Below, in pieces: positions 46,485 through 57,077 of a stretch of 64,000 nt of DNA. Numbering within the stretch: position 1 is the stretch's first letter; each line of letters opens with the position of its first letter. The position numbers were made by a program, and so were the translations under genes. This DNA is from Anaerobacillus sp. CMMVII (lineage in GTDB: Bacteria; Bacillota; Bacilli; Bacillales; Anaerobacillaceae), in NCBI RefSeq assembly GCF_025377685.1, contig NZ_JACEHK010000015.1:124001-188000 (forward strand), written 5' to 3'. Below the pieces are notes generated by a model that saw only the letters and a program-made list of their open reading frames with translations, searched no databases and was not told where the DNA came from.

Positions 46485-47819
46485 ATGAAAAATAAGCTTG
46501 TTTTGATCATAGTTACATCTATTGTACTTATTTTCACAGGATATACATTGTCTTTTTTCTCAGTCATTTTCACCGATTCAAATGACGAAAATGCAAAGGG
46601 AAATCTAGAAGTAACTCAAATAGAGTTAACCTTTTGGAGAGCTAATGGAACGAATTTAGAAAATCGTGCCTACAGTGAGCTGATCTCGGACTTTGAAAAA
46701 GCGCATCCTAATATTAAAATTAAGATGGAATTAATTCCTTATGGTAATTATGAATTGAAATTGAGAACGGAAATTGCTGCTGGTAATCCTCCTGATATTA
46801 TGGCTATCGATAGTCCAAACTTGGCTTTGTATGCAAATTCAGGATCGCTTTTATCCATTGACGAAAAGATGAGACAAGAAGGGAATATTATAGATATACC
46901 AGCAACAACTCTTAATGGAATGATCTTTAATAATGAGATTTATTTAGCCCCAATTGTAGAATCTGGTTTAGCGCTTTTTTACAGTATGCAATTATTCAGA
47001 GAAGCGGATCTTCCATTTCCATCAAACGATCCATACCAACCGATGACCTGGGAGGAAGTCTTAGAGATTGCTAAGAAAATCAATCAACCAGAGAATGGCG
47101 TATATGGAATTGATCCAGCACAAGGTTTTGCTGATGGAGAAGCACCAGCTTATTTTAAATTACCGATCCTTTGGCAATTTGGGGCGGAAGTGTTAAATTC
47201 GGAGGCAACTACTGCAGACGGATTTTTAAATTCCAATGAGGCATTGGCAGCATTACAATTTTATCAAGATCTATATCACAAATATCAAGTTGCACCGATT
47301 GAATCACTTCCAAATCCATTAGTAAATGGAAAAGTTGGTATGACTGTTCTAGGTTCTTGGTATTTAGAAGACTTAAAAAAGAACTTTCCTGACTTTAAAT
47401 TAGGCGAGGATTTTGGAATTGCCCCTTTACCGATTGGCAAAAATCAAGTCGCACCAAATGGGGGCTGGGCGCTCGGAATATCCTCAAAAACAAAATATCC
47501 TGAAGAAGCATGGCAATTTATTCACTATTTGACGAATGTTGATGGAGCTAAGAATTATGTGGAAGTTACTGGTGATTTACCGGCTAGATACTCAGTAGCT
47601 AATCAATTTCCTGAACTGAATGAATACCCTAAAAATATCTTTGTGATCCAAGCTCAAAACTTTGCGAAAAACCGCCCGATTACTCCGGTCTATCCTGTCG
47701 TCAGTGAGGCAATTAAGACACTGTTTGAAGATGTTGGGATAGGTAAAAAAGATGTTAAAATCTCTGCAGATGAAGCAGTAGAAAAAATTAATGCTAGCTT
47801 AAATGATATAAGAAGATAA
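46485..47819 (+). CDS. Membrane-anchored sugar-binding protein of ABC type
   Basis: 444 residues, ATG after GAAAGGA, 21 bases after the regulator. Family 1 extracellular solute-binding protein: ITFWRANG-like start (IELTFWRANGTN), KAHPNIKIKMELIPY, IAAGNPPDIMAID and SGLALFYSMQLFREADLP. Unlike most Gram-positive binding proteins it has no lipobox Cys. It has an uncleaved-looking N-terminal helix (LVLIIVTSIVLIFTGYTLSFF). Being in the operon of the kinase, not of the transporter, it may act as a sensing accessory. Confidence 0.85.
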   Translation: MKNKLVLIIVTSIVLIFTGYTLSFFSVIFTDSNDENAKGNLEVTQIELTFWRANGTNLENRAYSELISDFEKAHPNIKIKMELIPYGNYELKLRTEIAAGNPPDIMAIDSPNLALYANSGSLLSIDEKMRQEGNIIDIPATTLNGMIFNNEIYLAPIVESGLALFYSMQLFREADLPFPSNDPYQPMTWEEVLEIAKKINQPENGVYGIDPAQGFADGEAPAYFKLPILWQFGAEVLNSEATTADGFLNSNEALAALQFYQDLYHKYQVAPIESLPNPLVNGKVGMTVLGSWYLEDLKKNFPDFKLGEDFGIAPLPIGKNQVAPNGGWALGISSKTKYPEEAWQFIHYLTNVDGAKNYVEVTGDLPARYSVANQFPELNEYPKNIFVIQAQNFAKNRPITPVYPVVSEAIKTLFEDVGIGKKDVKISADEAVEKINASLNDIRR

Positions 47820-47850
47820 TCCTCTAAGTTAAATCTAGAGGATTTTTTTG
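47818..47850 (+). terminator. Terminator of the sensing operon
   Basis: Stem AATCCTCTA/TAGAGGATT (47818-47826 with 47836-47844) followed by T-run. Confidence 0.85.
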
Positions 47851-47974
47851 TGTTTTTAGAACCTTTAATTTTTATATGTATGAATCCAAAAATATTAAAC
47901 TCTAAAATTACGACCATTTGTTATAGTGAAAAGTAATTTATGAAGTAACTAAAATGAATTAAGGGGTGAAGATC

Positions 47975-49800
47975 TTGTTTTTTTCTTCTAAAAAAATCCT
48001 ACTTTGTTTAGCAATTACTTTAGCTGGGATGGTTGGATGTAGTCAGACTATAAGTTTAGATTACGATGCAAATGATGATTATTATACTGAAAGATATCGG
48101 CCGCAGTATCATTTTCAACTTTAACCGGAAATTTAGCTGATCCGAATGGGTTGATTTATTTTAAAGGAGAATACCATTTATTTCATCAAAAAAACGGTCA
48201 CTGGGCCCATGCCATTAGTAAGGATTTATTGCATTGGGAGCATCAACCGATTGCATTGGAACATGATGAACTAGGACAGGCTTTATCTGGCAGTGCTGTC
48301 GTGGATTGGAATGATTCAACAGGCTTTTTTGACGGTAAAGCTGGTTTAGTCGCGATCTATACGAGTACGGTTGGTGGCGAAGCTCAAAGTATCGCTTATA
48401 GTAAAGATAGAGGGAGAACATGGCAGCGTTATGAGGGGAATCCAGTGATTAAAAACCCTGGGATCAAAGACTTTAGAGACCCTAAAGTTTTTTGGCATGA
48501 TGAGACAGAAAAATGGGTTATGGTTGTCTCAACTGATAAAAGTGTTACATTTTTTGGTTCAGATAACTTAATTAATTGGCACTACCTTAGCCGATTTGGA
48601 GATGGGCAAGGTTCACATGCAGCTGTTTGGGAGTGTCCTGATCTTTTTCGTTTAGCAGTTGATGGAGACGAAGGTAACGAAAAATGGGTTTTGCACGTTA
48701 GCATTGGTGATAACAATAAAACAAATGGCTCAACTGCTCAATATTTTGTTGGTGAGTTTGATGGCGAGCAGTTTATAAATGATCATTCACCTGAAACAGT
48801 CTTAATTACTGATTATGGTCAAGATTTTTATGCTGCACAATCATTTTCCGATATTCCGAAAAAAGATGGGAGGAGAGTTTGGTTAGCTTGGATGGCAAAT
48901 TGGAGATATCCATATCAAAGTCCAACAGACCCATGGATGGGAGCAATGTCTATTCCTCGAGAATTATCTTTAAAAACGATGGAGGATGGTAGTGTTCGAT
49001 TGTTTCAGGAACCAATTAAAGAAATAAAAAAATTGAGAGCAAATGAGTATTCTATCAAAGAGTTAGAAATTGAAGGGGATTATCGTATTACTGATTTTTC
49101 TGGAACAACATTTGAATTTGAGGGAATATTTGAATGGGAGGAAGTTGAGGAAATTGGCATCCGTGTCAGGCAGTCAGGTGAAGAAGAAACAGTTGTTGGA
49201 CTAAATACAATCACAGAGACTGTTTTTGTTGATCGAACGAATTCAGGACTAGATAGAATCATTGATCGAAATGGAGAATTTTTTCAGTTTGGTTCTCGCT
49301 ATGAAACCAATTCTCCGGCCAATAAAAAACAATTGAAACTGCGAGGATTTATTGATGAATCATCCATTGAGATATTTGTAAATGATGGTGAAGTGGTCTT
49401 TACAAATTTGATTTATACAAGGCCAACAAACAGCGGGGTTGAACTTTACACAAAAGGTGGTAAGGCTAATGTTGTATCCCTAAATTTCTTTCATCTTCAC
49501 TCGACTTGGAGAAATCCTTCGAAAGAAGATAAGATAACACAAATTGTCGTAAATGAAGATCGTATTCATATAAAAGTAGAAGAAGAGACCACCCTAAAAG
49601 GACAAGTAAAACCTGATTGGTTACATGGAAATGGAGCTCAACTACTTTGGTTTGTAGAGGATCCTGAGATCATTGAATTAGCGAATGATGGAAGTAGCGC
49701 TATAATCAAAGGGAAAAAAGTGGGAACAACCCAAGTGGTCGTAACAGATATAAACCAGACAGTTGAGAAGAAAGTTAGTGTAAGAGTAACTAGTAAATAA
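47975..49800 (+). pseudogene. Secreted GH32 fructan hydrolase lipoprotein, broken by one missing base
   Basis: TTG 47975 after AAGGGGTGAAG. It has a lipoprotein signal ending in GMVGC, then YYTERYRPQYHF. The frame breaks at the T4 run 48112-48115; one more T gives HFSTLTGNLADPNGL and reading to 49800, 608 residues. GH32 residues: Asp nucleophile in ADPNG (family norm NDPNG, so the preceding Asn is Ala), FRDPK and the acid/base Glu in WECPD. The GH32 C-terminal sandwich follows and then a bacterial Ig-like (BIG2) domain with TTLKGQVKPDWL and VGTTQVVVTD. Likely cleaves levan, inulin or sucrose at the cell surface. Confidence 0.85.
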
Positions 49801-49818
49801 AATTATGAATGGATAGGT

Positions 49819-49850
49819 AATCCCCTAGTTAAATAACTAGGGGATTTTTC
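49819..49850 (+). terminator. Terminator after the secreted GH32 gene
   Basis: Stem AATCCCCTAGTTA/TAACTAGGGGATT followed by TTTCTATTTTT. Confidence 0.9.
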
Positions 49851-50224
49851 TATTTTTCAGGGTCAGAAAAATATTATCTAAAAAGATAAGTAATAATTTA
49901 TGAACTTAGAAAACTGTCTAGTAGTTACGTGGCTTCTCTGCAATCCATTTTGTTACATAAACACAAAAAAATAGAATTTTGGTTCAAATAAGGTATCCAG
50001 TGTCCGTTAAAACTTCAAGACTTTCGTGCTAGTTTGTGTGTTGTAAAACACATGCATGTTTTCTTGTGCGAAACATCCAAAAATATTAGAGGTTCAGAAC
50101 CAATAATATTGAAATATCTCTTGTAATAATTTTGTTAAATTTGTAATAGATCAAGAATTACTTGATAAATTGTGAAAACGCTTTTCCATTGGGGCACTTA
50201 TCTTATCAAAAGGAGGTTACTAGC
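49851..50224 (+). promoter_or_regulatory. Regulatory region of the fructan importer operon
   Basis: About 370 AT-rich bases without a gene, ahead of the importer genes. It must hold the operon promoter and the presumed binding site of the YesN-type regulator. Only the cre-like site at its end is identifiable. Confidence 0.5.
50173..50187 (+). promoter_or_regulatory. cre-like CcpA site
   Basis: TGAAAACGCTTTTCC, close to the catabolite-responsive consensus TGWNANCGNTNWCA with one extra T on the right side. Situated 38 bases before the importer start, where it would allow glucose repression. Confidence 0.5.
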
Positions 50225-51196
50225 TTGCAAATAAAAACGGAGAAAGAAACAGTGCTTGATATAAAAACTAAAAGAAAACTAGTTTCAAAATTGAAGCATC
50301 AAATCGATTATATAAAGAAGAATTATATCCTTTATTTGCTTATTGCTCCAGCTATTATTCTTACAATTATTTTTAAGTATGTTCCGATGTATGGGGCAAC
50401 AATTGCATTTAAGGATTTTAGCCCAATGAGAGGAATTATGGGCAGTGAGTGGGTGGGCTTTAAGCACTTTACAACCTTTTTAGAGTCACCAAATTTTCTA
50501 AATATTTTTATGAATACGCTTAAATTAAGCTCTTTTGAATTGTTGATAGGTTTTCCGATCCCGATCATCTTAGCGTTGATGCTTAATCAGTTGAGGAGAG
50601 CAAAGGTTAAAAAGAATATTCAATTAGTTTTATATGCACCGCATTTTATTTCCGTAGTAGTAGTTTCAGGGATGGTATTTCTTTTTCTATCACCGGCAGG
50701 TCCAATTAATGCAATATTAACGATTTTTATGGATAAGCCAGTTTCGTTCATGTCCAACCCAGATTCGTTTAGGTCGATTTACATTTTGTCTGGAGTATGG
50801 CAAGGGGCAGGCTGGGCATCAATCATTTATGTTGCAGCACTTGCCAATGTTGACCCTCAGTTACATGACGCGGCAACCGTTGATGGTGCTTCCCTATTAC
50901 AACGTATTTGGCATATAGACATACCAACGCTGAAGCCTGTGATGGCAGTACTTTTTATTTTGGCAGCAGGTGGAATCATGGCAATTGGTTTTGAAAAAGC
51001 ATATTTATTGCAAACATCAATGAACATCCCTACATCTGAGATTATTCCAACTTATGTTTATAAAAGAGGTTTACTTGCAGGGGATTATTCATTCGCTACG
51101 GCTGTTGGTATATTTAACGCTATTATAAACGTGTTTTTATTACTGTTTGTTAACCAAGTAGTTAAGAAGTTAAATGAAGGTGAAGGTCTGTTATAG
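50225..51196 (+). CDS. LplB-type carbohydrate ABC permease
   Basis: 323 residues from TTG 50225 with AAAGGAGG eight bases upstream; the upstream continuation of the frame overlaps the cre-like site. Six helices and the EAA loop AATVDGASLLQRIWHIDIP that contacts the ATPase. N-terminus KKNYILYLLIAPAIILTIIFKYVPMYG is typical of the LplB/YtcP-system permeases. No ATPase gene is nearby, as usual for these systems, which borrow a shared MsmX-type ATPase. Confidence 0.92.
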   Translation: MQIKTEKETVLDIKTKRKLVSKLKHQIDYIKKNYILYLLIAPAIILTIIFKYVPMYGATIAFKDFSPMRGIMGSEWVGFKHFTTFLESPNFLNIFMNTLKLSSFELLIGFPIPIILALMLNQLRRAKVKKNIQLVLYAPHFISVVVVSGMVFLFLSPAGPINAILTIFMDKPVSFMSNPDSFRSIYILSGVWQGAGWASIIYVAALANVDPQLHDAATVDGASLLQRIWHIDIPTLKPVMAVLFILAAGGIMAIGFEKAYLLQTSMNIPTSEIIPTYVYKRGLLAGDYSFATAVGIFNAIINVFLLLFVNQVVKKLNEGEGLL

Positions 51197-51211
51197 GAAG
51201 GAGGAAACCGA

Positions 51212-52087
51212 ATGAACAACTCAAAAGGCGACCGTATGCTGTTATTAATCAATCAAGTGTTATTAGGTGTCATTGTACTTGTTGTTCTAGCCCCACTTTT
51301 ATACGTATTACTGGCATCATTTTTACAACCAAATGTGTTAATTTCAAAAGGGTTTTCTTTCAGTGCAACTGACTGGACCCTCGAAGGCTACAAACGAATT
51401 TTTAGTGATGGGACGATACTGAGAGGGTTCTTTAATTCATTATTGTATGCGACTACCTTTACGATTGTAACGGTAACAGTCTCGGTTCTAGCAGGATATT
51501 CGTTGTCGAATGATGATCTAGTAGGTAAAAAGGCGTTTATGATCTTTTTTCTAATAACGATGTTCTTTAATGGGGGACTAATCCCAACATATTTAGTTAT
51601 TAGAGATTTAGGAATGCTTAACACGATTTGGGCAATTGTACTTCCAAACGCGATCTCTGTTTGGTTCATCATTTTAGCAAGAACGTATTTTAAAGCTATT
51701 CCGAAAGAATTGAAGGAAGCAGCTAGAATTGATGGAGCATCAGAGTTTGGCATCTTCATAAAAATTATTTTACCTTTATCAAAACCGATCATTTTTGTGT
51801 TAGCTTTATATGCCTTCATTGGACAATGGAATGCATATTTTGATGCAATGATTTATCTTGATGATCGGGAACTTTTTCCTTTGCAATTAGTTCTTCGTTC
51901 AATACTCATACAAAATGAAGTGCAACCTGGTATGATTAGCGACCAGCTAGCAATGGCAGAATTACAAAAGATTTCAGAGATGATTAAATACTCTTCCATC
52001 GTTATTGCCAGCTTACCATTATTAATAATGTATCCTTTTTTCCAAAAGTATTTTGAGAAAGGCGTTATGGTAGGTTCATTAAAATAA
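51212..52087 (+). CDS. LplC/YtcP-type carbohydrate ABC permease
   Basis: 291 residues, ATG after GGAAGGAGG. Six helices, EAA loop EAARIDGASEFGIFIKIILP, FNGGLIPTYLVIRDLGM and the end YPFFQKYFEKGVMVGSLK, which is the family's C-terminal signature. It completes the membrane channel with the preceding permease. Confidence 0.93.
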   Translation: MNNSKGDRMLLLINQVLLGVIVLVVLAPLLYVLLASFLQPNVLISKGFSFSATDWTLEGYKRIFSDGTILRGFFNSLLYATTFTIVTVTVSVLAGYSLSNDDLVGKKAFMIFFLITMFFNGGLIPTYLVIRDLGMLNTIWAIVLPNAISVWFIILARTYFKAIPKELKEAARIDGASEFGIFIKIILPLSKPIIFVLALYAFIGQWNAYFDAMIYLDDRELFPLQLVLRSILIQNEVQPGMISDQLAMAELQKISEMIKYSSIVIASLPLLIMYPFFQKYFEKGVMVGSLK

Positions 52088-52116
52088 TATAAAAAATCAA
52101 AGTGAGGAGAATTACA

Positions 52117-53724
52117 ATGAGAAAAATTTCAAAAACTGTGTCAGCATTGCTACTCTCAGGAATGTTACTTGCAACAGGTTGTAGCAGTAAAACCACTCAA
52201 TCTTCTTCATCTGAAGACTATGGTCTTTCAGGCGTAGAGTTACCGTTAGAGGAAAAAGTAACATTGAACTTTATGTCACAAAGTTCACCAATAGCACCAA
52301 CAGATCCTAATGAAAAATTAATTTTTAAAAGGTTAGAAGAAAAGACGAATGTTCATATTAATTGGCGTAATTTTACATGGGATAACTTTGCAGAAAGAAG
52401 AAACTTAGCTTTTGCAAGTGGTGAGCTTCCAGATGCAATCTTTGATGCAGCTTTAGGTGATTATGATCTATTAAGACTAGCAAAAGACGGTTCTATTATT
52501 CCTGTAGAGGATTTAATTGACCAATATATGCCTAACTTACAGAAAGTATTAGAGAAAGCTCCTCAGTATCGAGCGATGATGACAGCTCCAGATGGTCATA
52601 TTTATTCATTTCCTTGGATTGAAGAATTAGGTGCTGATAAAGAAAGTATTCACTCTGTAGACGTATTTCCATGGATTAACGTGAGCTGGTTAGCTGAACT
52701 TGGATTAGAAATGCCAACAACGACAGAAGAATTAAAAGAGGTACTGATTGCCTTTAAAGAAAATGATCCAGCTGGAGATGGTAAAACAATTCCAATGTCA
52801 TTTATTTATGGTCATGGTGGAGAAGATTTAACTTTCTTGTTTGGTTCATTTGGATTAGGTGATAACTGGGATCATACAGTTGTAACAGATGATGGGAAAG
52901 TTGTATTTACAGCAGCGGAAGAAGGATATAAAGAAGGTATTAAATATTTTAACGAGCTATATGAAGCAGGTTTGATTGATATTGAGGCATTTGAGCAAGA
53001 TTGGAATACGTATATTTCAAAAGGTAAAGAAAATCGTTATGGTTTATATTTCACATGGGATAAAGGTAACATTACAGGAATGAATGACACATATGATCTT
53101 ATGCCAGCTCTAGCAGGTCCTGATGGACATAAAAATGTTACGAGAACAAATGGGATGGGCTTTGATCGAAACAGAATGGTTATTACAAGCGCAAATAAAA
53201 ACTTAGAATTAACAGCCAAATGGATTGACGCCCTATATGAACCACTACAATCAGTGCAAAACAACTGGGGTACGTATGGTGATAATGAGCAACAAAACAT
53301 TTTTGAATTTGATGAAGCTGCAGCTATGTTAAAGCATTTACCATTAGGAGATACGTCACCTTGGGAATTAAGACAAAGAACATTTACAGCAGGACCATTA
53401 GCTATTTTAGATAGTTATTATGGGAATGTTACGACCAAACCAGATGATGCAGCTTGGAGATTGAATTTAATGAAAGATGTAATGGTTCCTGACATGAAAG
53501 CTGAAAATATTTATCCGAGAGTATTCTTCTCAATTGAGGAGCTTGATAGACTTTCTACGATCGAAACAGATTTATTTCCTTACGTAAAAAGAAAACGTGC
53601 AGAATGGATTACAAATGGTAAAGTTGAAGCTGAATGGGCAGAATATTTAACCGAACTTGATCGTCTAGGTTATCCAGAATGGTTAGAAATCAAGCAAGAA
53701 GGATATGATCGTTCTACAAATTAA
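52117..53724 (+). CDS. LplA-type extracellular solute-binding lipoprotein
   Basis: 535 residues from ATG 52117, with GTGAGGAGA upstream. Lipobox LLATGC. The large family 1 binding protein of LplA type: LNFMSQSSPIAPTDPNE, RLEEKTNVHINW, LPDAIFDAALGDYDLLRL. It delivers the oligosaccharide to the two permeases. Neighbouring GH32 genes suggest a fructooligosaccharide or sucrose-type ligand. Confidence 0.92.
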   Translation: MRKISKTVSALLLSGMLLATGCSSKTTQSSSSEDYGLSGVELPLEEKVTLNFMSQSSPIAPTDPNEKLIFKRLEEKTNVHINWRNFTWDNFAERRNLAFASGELPDAIFDAALGDYDLLRLAKDGSIIPVEDLIDQYMPNLQKVLEKAPQYRAMMTAPDGHIYSFPWIEELGADKESIHSVDVFPWINVSWLAELGLEMPTTTEELKEVLIAFKENDPAGDGKTIPMSFIYGHGGEDLTFLFGSFGLGDNWDHTVVTDDGKVVFTAAEEGYKEGIKYFNELYEAGLIDIEAFEQDWNTYISKGKENRYGLYFTWDKGNITGMNDTYDLMPALAGPDGHKNVTRTNGMGFDRNRMVITSANKNLELTAKWIDALYEPLQSVQNNWGTYGDNEQQNIFEFDEAAAMLKHLPLGDTSPWELRQRTFTAGPLAILDSYYGNVTTKPDDAAWRLNLMKDVMVPDMKAENIYPRVFFSIEELDRLSTIETDLFPYVKRKRAEWITNGKVEAEWAEYLTELDRLGYPEWLEIKQEGYDRSTN

Positions 53725-54136
53725 GTAACGGTGCCTGCACCACCCGGATTTTGAAGTCTTGGTGGTGACTGGCATTTTGTTATAAAGTAAGAAAGAAAAT
53801 TTTTGAACTAGAAAAGCTGTCTATCTCTAGGTGCCAACTGCTTCTGCAGTTACTCGTCGCAAAGGAGCGACGAAGTAATTCAAGGATGTTCTTGGCTCGA
53901 GGTTAAATAACCTGCCAAGGGAAAAAGGCAATTCCCTTTTTTAAAAAAGTAAAAAGTGAAATAGCGCAATTTATTGAACTGCTGCCTCTGCGGTCCAGTT
54001 GGTCCTCGAGGCAAAGCAGTATGAAGTAACTCTAAGGGAGCATCTTATGTGATGTGATTGAGATCAGTTGCTTTTGTCGCCGATAGGCAGGTGCCTGGAG
54101 CTTTTCTTTTTAACATATGTAAAGGAGAGGGTTTGA
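53725..54136. repeat. Repeat-rich gap with dispersed repeat copy and hairpin
   Basis: CACCACC (53738-53744) with GGTGGTG (53761-53767) forms a terminator-like hairpin after the binding protein. From about 53815 to 54110 the sequence is related to the 37.5-kb repeat (shared CTGCCTCTGCGGTCCAGTTGG, CTCGAGGCAAAGC and GCTTTTGTCG). A further hairpin-like AAGGGAAAAAGGCAATTCCCTT occurs near 53936. No gene. Confidence 0.65.
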
Positions 54137-55609
54137 ATGATTTTGAAATATAAAGAGAAACATCGACCACAATTTCATTTTTCTCCCGAAGAAAAATGGA
54201 TGAATGACCCGAACGGCATGGTATTTTTTAATGATGAATACCACCTTTTTTATCAATATCATCCACATGGAACCACATGGGGACCGATGCACTGGGGACA
54301 TGCGGTTAGTCGAGATTTAATTTGTTGGGAACAGCTTCCAATTGCGTTATACCCTGACGAGCATGGGGCAATTTTTTCAGGTAGTGCGGTTGTAGACTGG
54401 GATAATACTTCAGGCTTTTTTGAAGAGGGGCCAGGTCTAGTGGCCATTTATACGAGCGCTGATCACTATCCTGACTCAGACAGACCACTCCAACGCCAAA
54501 GCATAGCTTTTAGCAAGGATAACGGGAGAACATGGGTTACTTATGAAGGAAATCCAGTCCTTTCTGATGAAAACATTACGGATTATCGTGATCCAAAAGT
54601 GTTTTGGCATCATGAAACAAAGAAATGGGTGATGATATTAGCAACTGGTCAAACAGTCATGATTTATACATCCCCGAACTTAAGAAATTGGGAATATGCC
54701 AGTCAATTTGGTCATGATTCTGGCTCACATGATGGTGTTTGGGAATGCCCTGACTTATTTAAATTACCTATAGATGGTGATGAAAACAATCAAAAGTGGG
54801 CCATGCTCGTAAGTATTGGTGATAACGGAAAGAGTAAAGAAGGTTCTAGAACTCAATATTTTATCGGAGATTTTGATGGAACTACTTTTGTCAACGAAAA
54901 TCCCGACGAAAGAATTCTATGGTTAGATTACGGCAGAGATAATTATGCAGGAGTGAGCTGGTCGGACATTCCAAAAGAAGATGGTAGACGAATATATATC
55001 GGGTGGATGAGCAATTGGCGTTATGCAAATTTAGTGCCAACAGAGGTATGGAGAAGTGGGATGACATTACCAAGGGAACTTTCGTTAACTTCAGGTGAAG
55101 AGGGAGTCCGTTTGGTACAAAATCCAGTAGCTGAAATTGAAGGTATACGTAAGGAAACAAAAGTCCATGAAGATCTTGTGATTACAGACACCGATACTTC
55201 TTATCCTATTAGTGAGTTAACAGAAGTGAATATTGAATTTAAAAAGGGAAATGCAACTTCATTTGGGCTTGTTATTCAAAGTTCTCAAGAGGAAAAGACA
55301 ATTATTCATTTTGATGTAGCCAAAGAAATGTTATTTGTGGATCGGACTAATTCTGGAGATAATAGCTTTTCAGATTCATTCCCTACAGTTCAAGAAGCTC
55401 CTTTGAAATTAAAAGATGGTATTCTCAAACTCCAAGTGTTTATTGATACTTCTTCAATTGAAATTTTTGCAAACGATGGAGAAGTAGCTGTTACTAGCTT
55501 AATTTTCCCGAATGAGGCAGTGAATCAACTTCAGTTTTTTTCAAATGAAGGAATAACAAACGTGCCGATATTAAAAGTAACTGAACTTAATTCAATTTGG
55601 AGTAAATAA
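54137..55609 (+). CDS. Intracellular GH32 beta-fructosidase
   Basis: 490 residues, ATG after AAAGGAGAGG, no signal peptide. GH32 catalytic triad: WMNDPNGMVFF (nucleophile Asp), DYRDPKVFW and WECPDLFK (acid/base Glu). The C-terminal beta-sandwich ends with IEIFANDGEVAVTSL. It would hydrolyse imported fructooligosaccharides or sucrose to fructose. It is a clear paralogue of the secreted enzyme at 47975 but has the canonical NDPNG. Confidence 0.93.
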   Translation: MILKYKEKHRPQFHFSPEEKWMNDPNGMVFFNDEYHLFYQYHPHGTTWGPMHWGHAVSRDLICWEQLPIALYPDEHGAIFSGSAVVDWDNTSGFFEEGPGLVAIYTSADHYPDSDRPLQRQSIAFSKDNGRTWVTYEGNPVLSDENITDYRDPKVFWHHETKKWVMILATGQTVMIYTSPNLRNWEYASQFGHDSGSHDGVWECPDLFKLPIDGDENNQKWAMLVSIGDNGKSKEGSRTQYFIGDFDGTTFVNENPDERILWLDYGRDNYAGVSWSDIPKEDGRRIYIGWMSNWRYANLVPTEVWRSGMTLPRELSLTSGEEGVRLVQNPVAEIEGIRKETKVHEDLVITDTDTSYPISELTEVNIEFKKGNATSFGLVIQSSQEEKTIIHFDVAKEMLFVDRTNSGDNSFSDSFPTVQEAPLKLKDGILKLQVFIDTSSIEIFANDGEVAVTSLIFPNEAVNQLQFFSNEGITNVPILKVTELNSIWSK

Positions 55610-55615
55610 TTTGAG

Positions 55616-55650
55616 AGCTCTAATCAATGTATTGGTTAGAGCTTTCTTCT
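55616..55650 (+). terminator. Hairpin between GH32 and fructokinase
   Basis: Stem AGCTCTAATCAAT/ATTGGTTAGAGCT (one wobble) followed by TTCTTCTT. The T-run is interrupted, so partial read-through is possible. Confidence 0.65.
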
Positions 55651-55676
55651 TAAGGTAAGAAAGGTGGAGAGTAAAC

Positions 55677-56633
55677 TTGAAAAATCGTTCAGTTATCTGT
55701 ATTGGAGAATTGTTAATCGATTTTTTCTGTACAGATGTGGATATTGATTTAGTGGAGGGAAAGAATTTTCAAAAGCAGGCAGGTGGAGCACCAGCGAATG
55801 TATGTGCAACAATTGTCAAGTTAGGGGGAACTGCTTTATTTAGTGGAAAAGTTGGAAATGATCCTTTTGGCCATTTTTTAAAACGTACTTTAGATGAAGC
55901 GAACGTTGATACATCGATGGTTGTATTAGATGATAAGAAACCAACGACTATGGCTTTTGTATCCTTACAAAAAAATGGGGAAAGGGATTTTGTCTTTAAT
56001 AGAGGTGCTGATGCCTTTTTATCAGAGGGTGACCTCGATAAAGATAAATTAAAAGAAGCTAGCATATTACATTTCGGTTCAGCTACTGCGCTATTATCTG
56101 ATCCCTTTCAATCTCTATATTTAAACACGATGAAATCAGCAAAAACGGAAGGAAAATTTATTTCATTTGACCCTAATTATCGTTCAGCCCTTTGGAGTAG
56201 TAATGAAACGATTTTTTGTGATTTAGTTAAGCAAGGTGTCGCTCTAGCGGACTTTGTTAAGGTTAGTGATGAAGAACTTAAAATCATCACAGGTGAAAGT
56301 GAATTGGAGAAAGGTATTCTAGTCCTTCATCAACTAGGAGCAAAAGTAGTAGCAGTCACCTTAGGAAAAGAAGGAACAATGATTTCAAATGGAATGTATT
56401 CAGAAATAGTGCCTAGTATTTCAGTTGTTTCGGTCGATTCAACAGGTGCTGGAGATGCATTTGTAGGCGCTACTCTTTTCCAATTGGCTAAAGAAGAGAA
56501 TCCTAAGGAGGTTATAGAAGAATTTGAAGTTCTAAAAAAAATCATTTTCTTTAGTAATATTGTAGGCGCCTTAGTATGCACGAAAGTAGGTGCAATCTCT
56601 GCAATACCAACCATTGAGGAGATTGAAGGGTAG
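55677..56633 (+). CDS. PfkB-family fructokinase
   Basis: 318 residues from TTG 55677 after AAGGTGGAGAG. Ribokinase fold: [20 protein letters not shown] at the sugar site and the C-terminal [17 protein letters not shown] with the catalytic Asp and anion hole. Located after the fructosidase, it would phosphorylate the released fructose to fructose-6-phosphate. Confidence 0.9.
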   Translation: MKNRSVICIGELLIDFFCTDVDIDLVEGKNFQKQAGGAPANVCATIVKLGGTALFSGKVGNDPFGHFLKRTLDEANVDTSMVVLDDKKPTTMAFVSLQKNGERDFVFNRGADAFLSEGDLDKDKLKEASILHFGSATALLSDPFQSLYLNTMKSAKTEGKFISFDPNYRSALWSSNETIFCDLVKQGVALADFVKVSDEELKIITGESELEKGILVLHQLGAKVVAVTLGKEGTMISNGMYSEIVPSISVVSVDSTGAGDAFVGATLFQLAKEENPKEVIEEFEVLKKIIFFSNIVGALVCTKVGAISAIPTIEEIEG

Positions 56634-57077
56634 CGATTTTTTTTGGAAATAAGGGGACGGTTCTTGAAAGAGACAATCGGAAGTTTTGCGCGAAAAAAGC
56701 ACATTAGGCAGGTTTAAGTTGCACAATGTGCTTCTTTGTGTTTTGGTGTATGCACTTCACTCAAAATTTTAGATTGCGCACGAAGAATGTAATCGCGGTC
56801 TCTTTGCAGAATTCAAAAAGAAGGGCTTTCTCAATTGAATATTTAATGCACAATCTAAGGTCATTCTTTATATGATATCATTTCTAAATGGGTTGCAATA
56901 TTACTTAGCCTTTTTTCAATGCCTTCATAATTCATACATGAGGCATTAATATTTTTTATGCGACAGTGCTTTCATTGTTAATACAACAAAAACTATACCG
57001 TTATTTTCCACTCAGAAATATCCTCAGTAATTCCTAGTTAACCAACGGCCTAAACACAAACACCAACTTATCATCAT
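56634..57077. other. Intergenic region with terminator
   Basis: AAGCACATT (56697-56705) with AATGTGCTT (56725-56733) followed by CTTTGTG ends the fructan operon. The rest, about 340 bases, is AT-rich and shows no gene. It may include further decayed mobile-element sequence, as the next feature begins at its edge. Confidence 0.55.
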
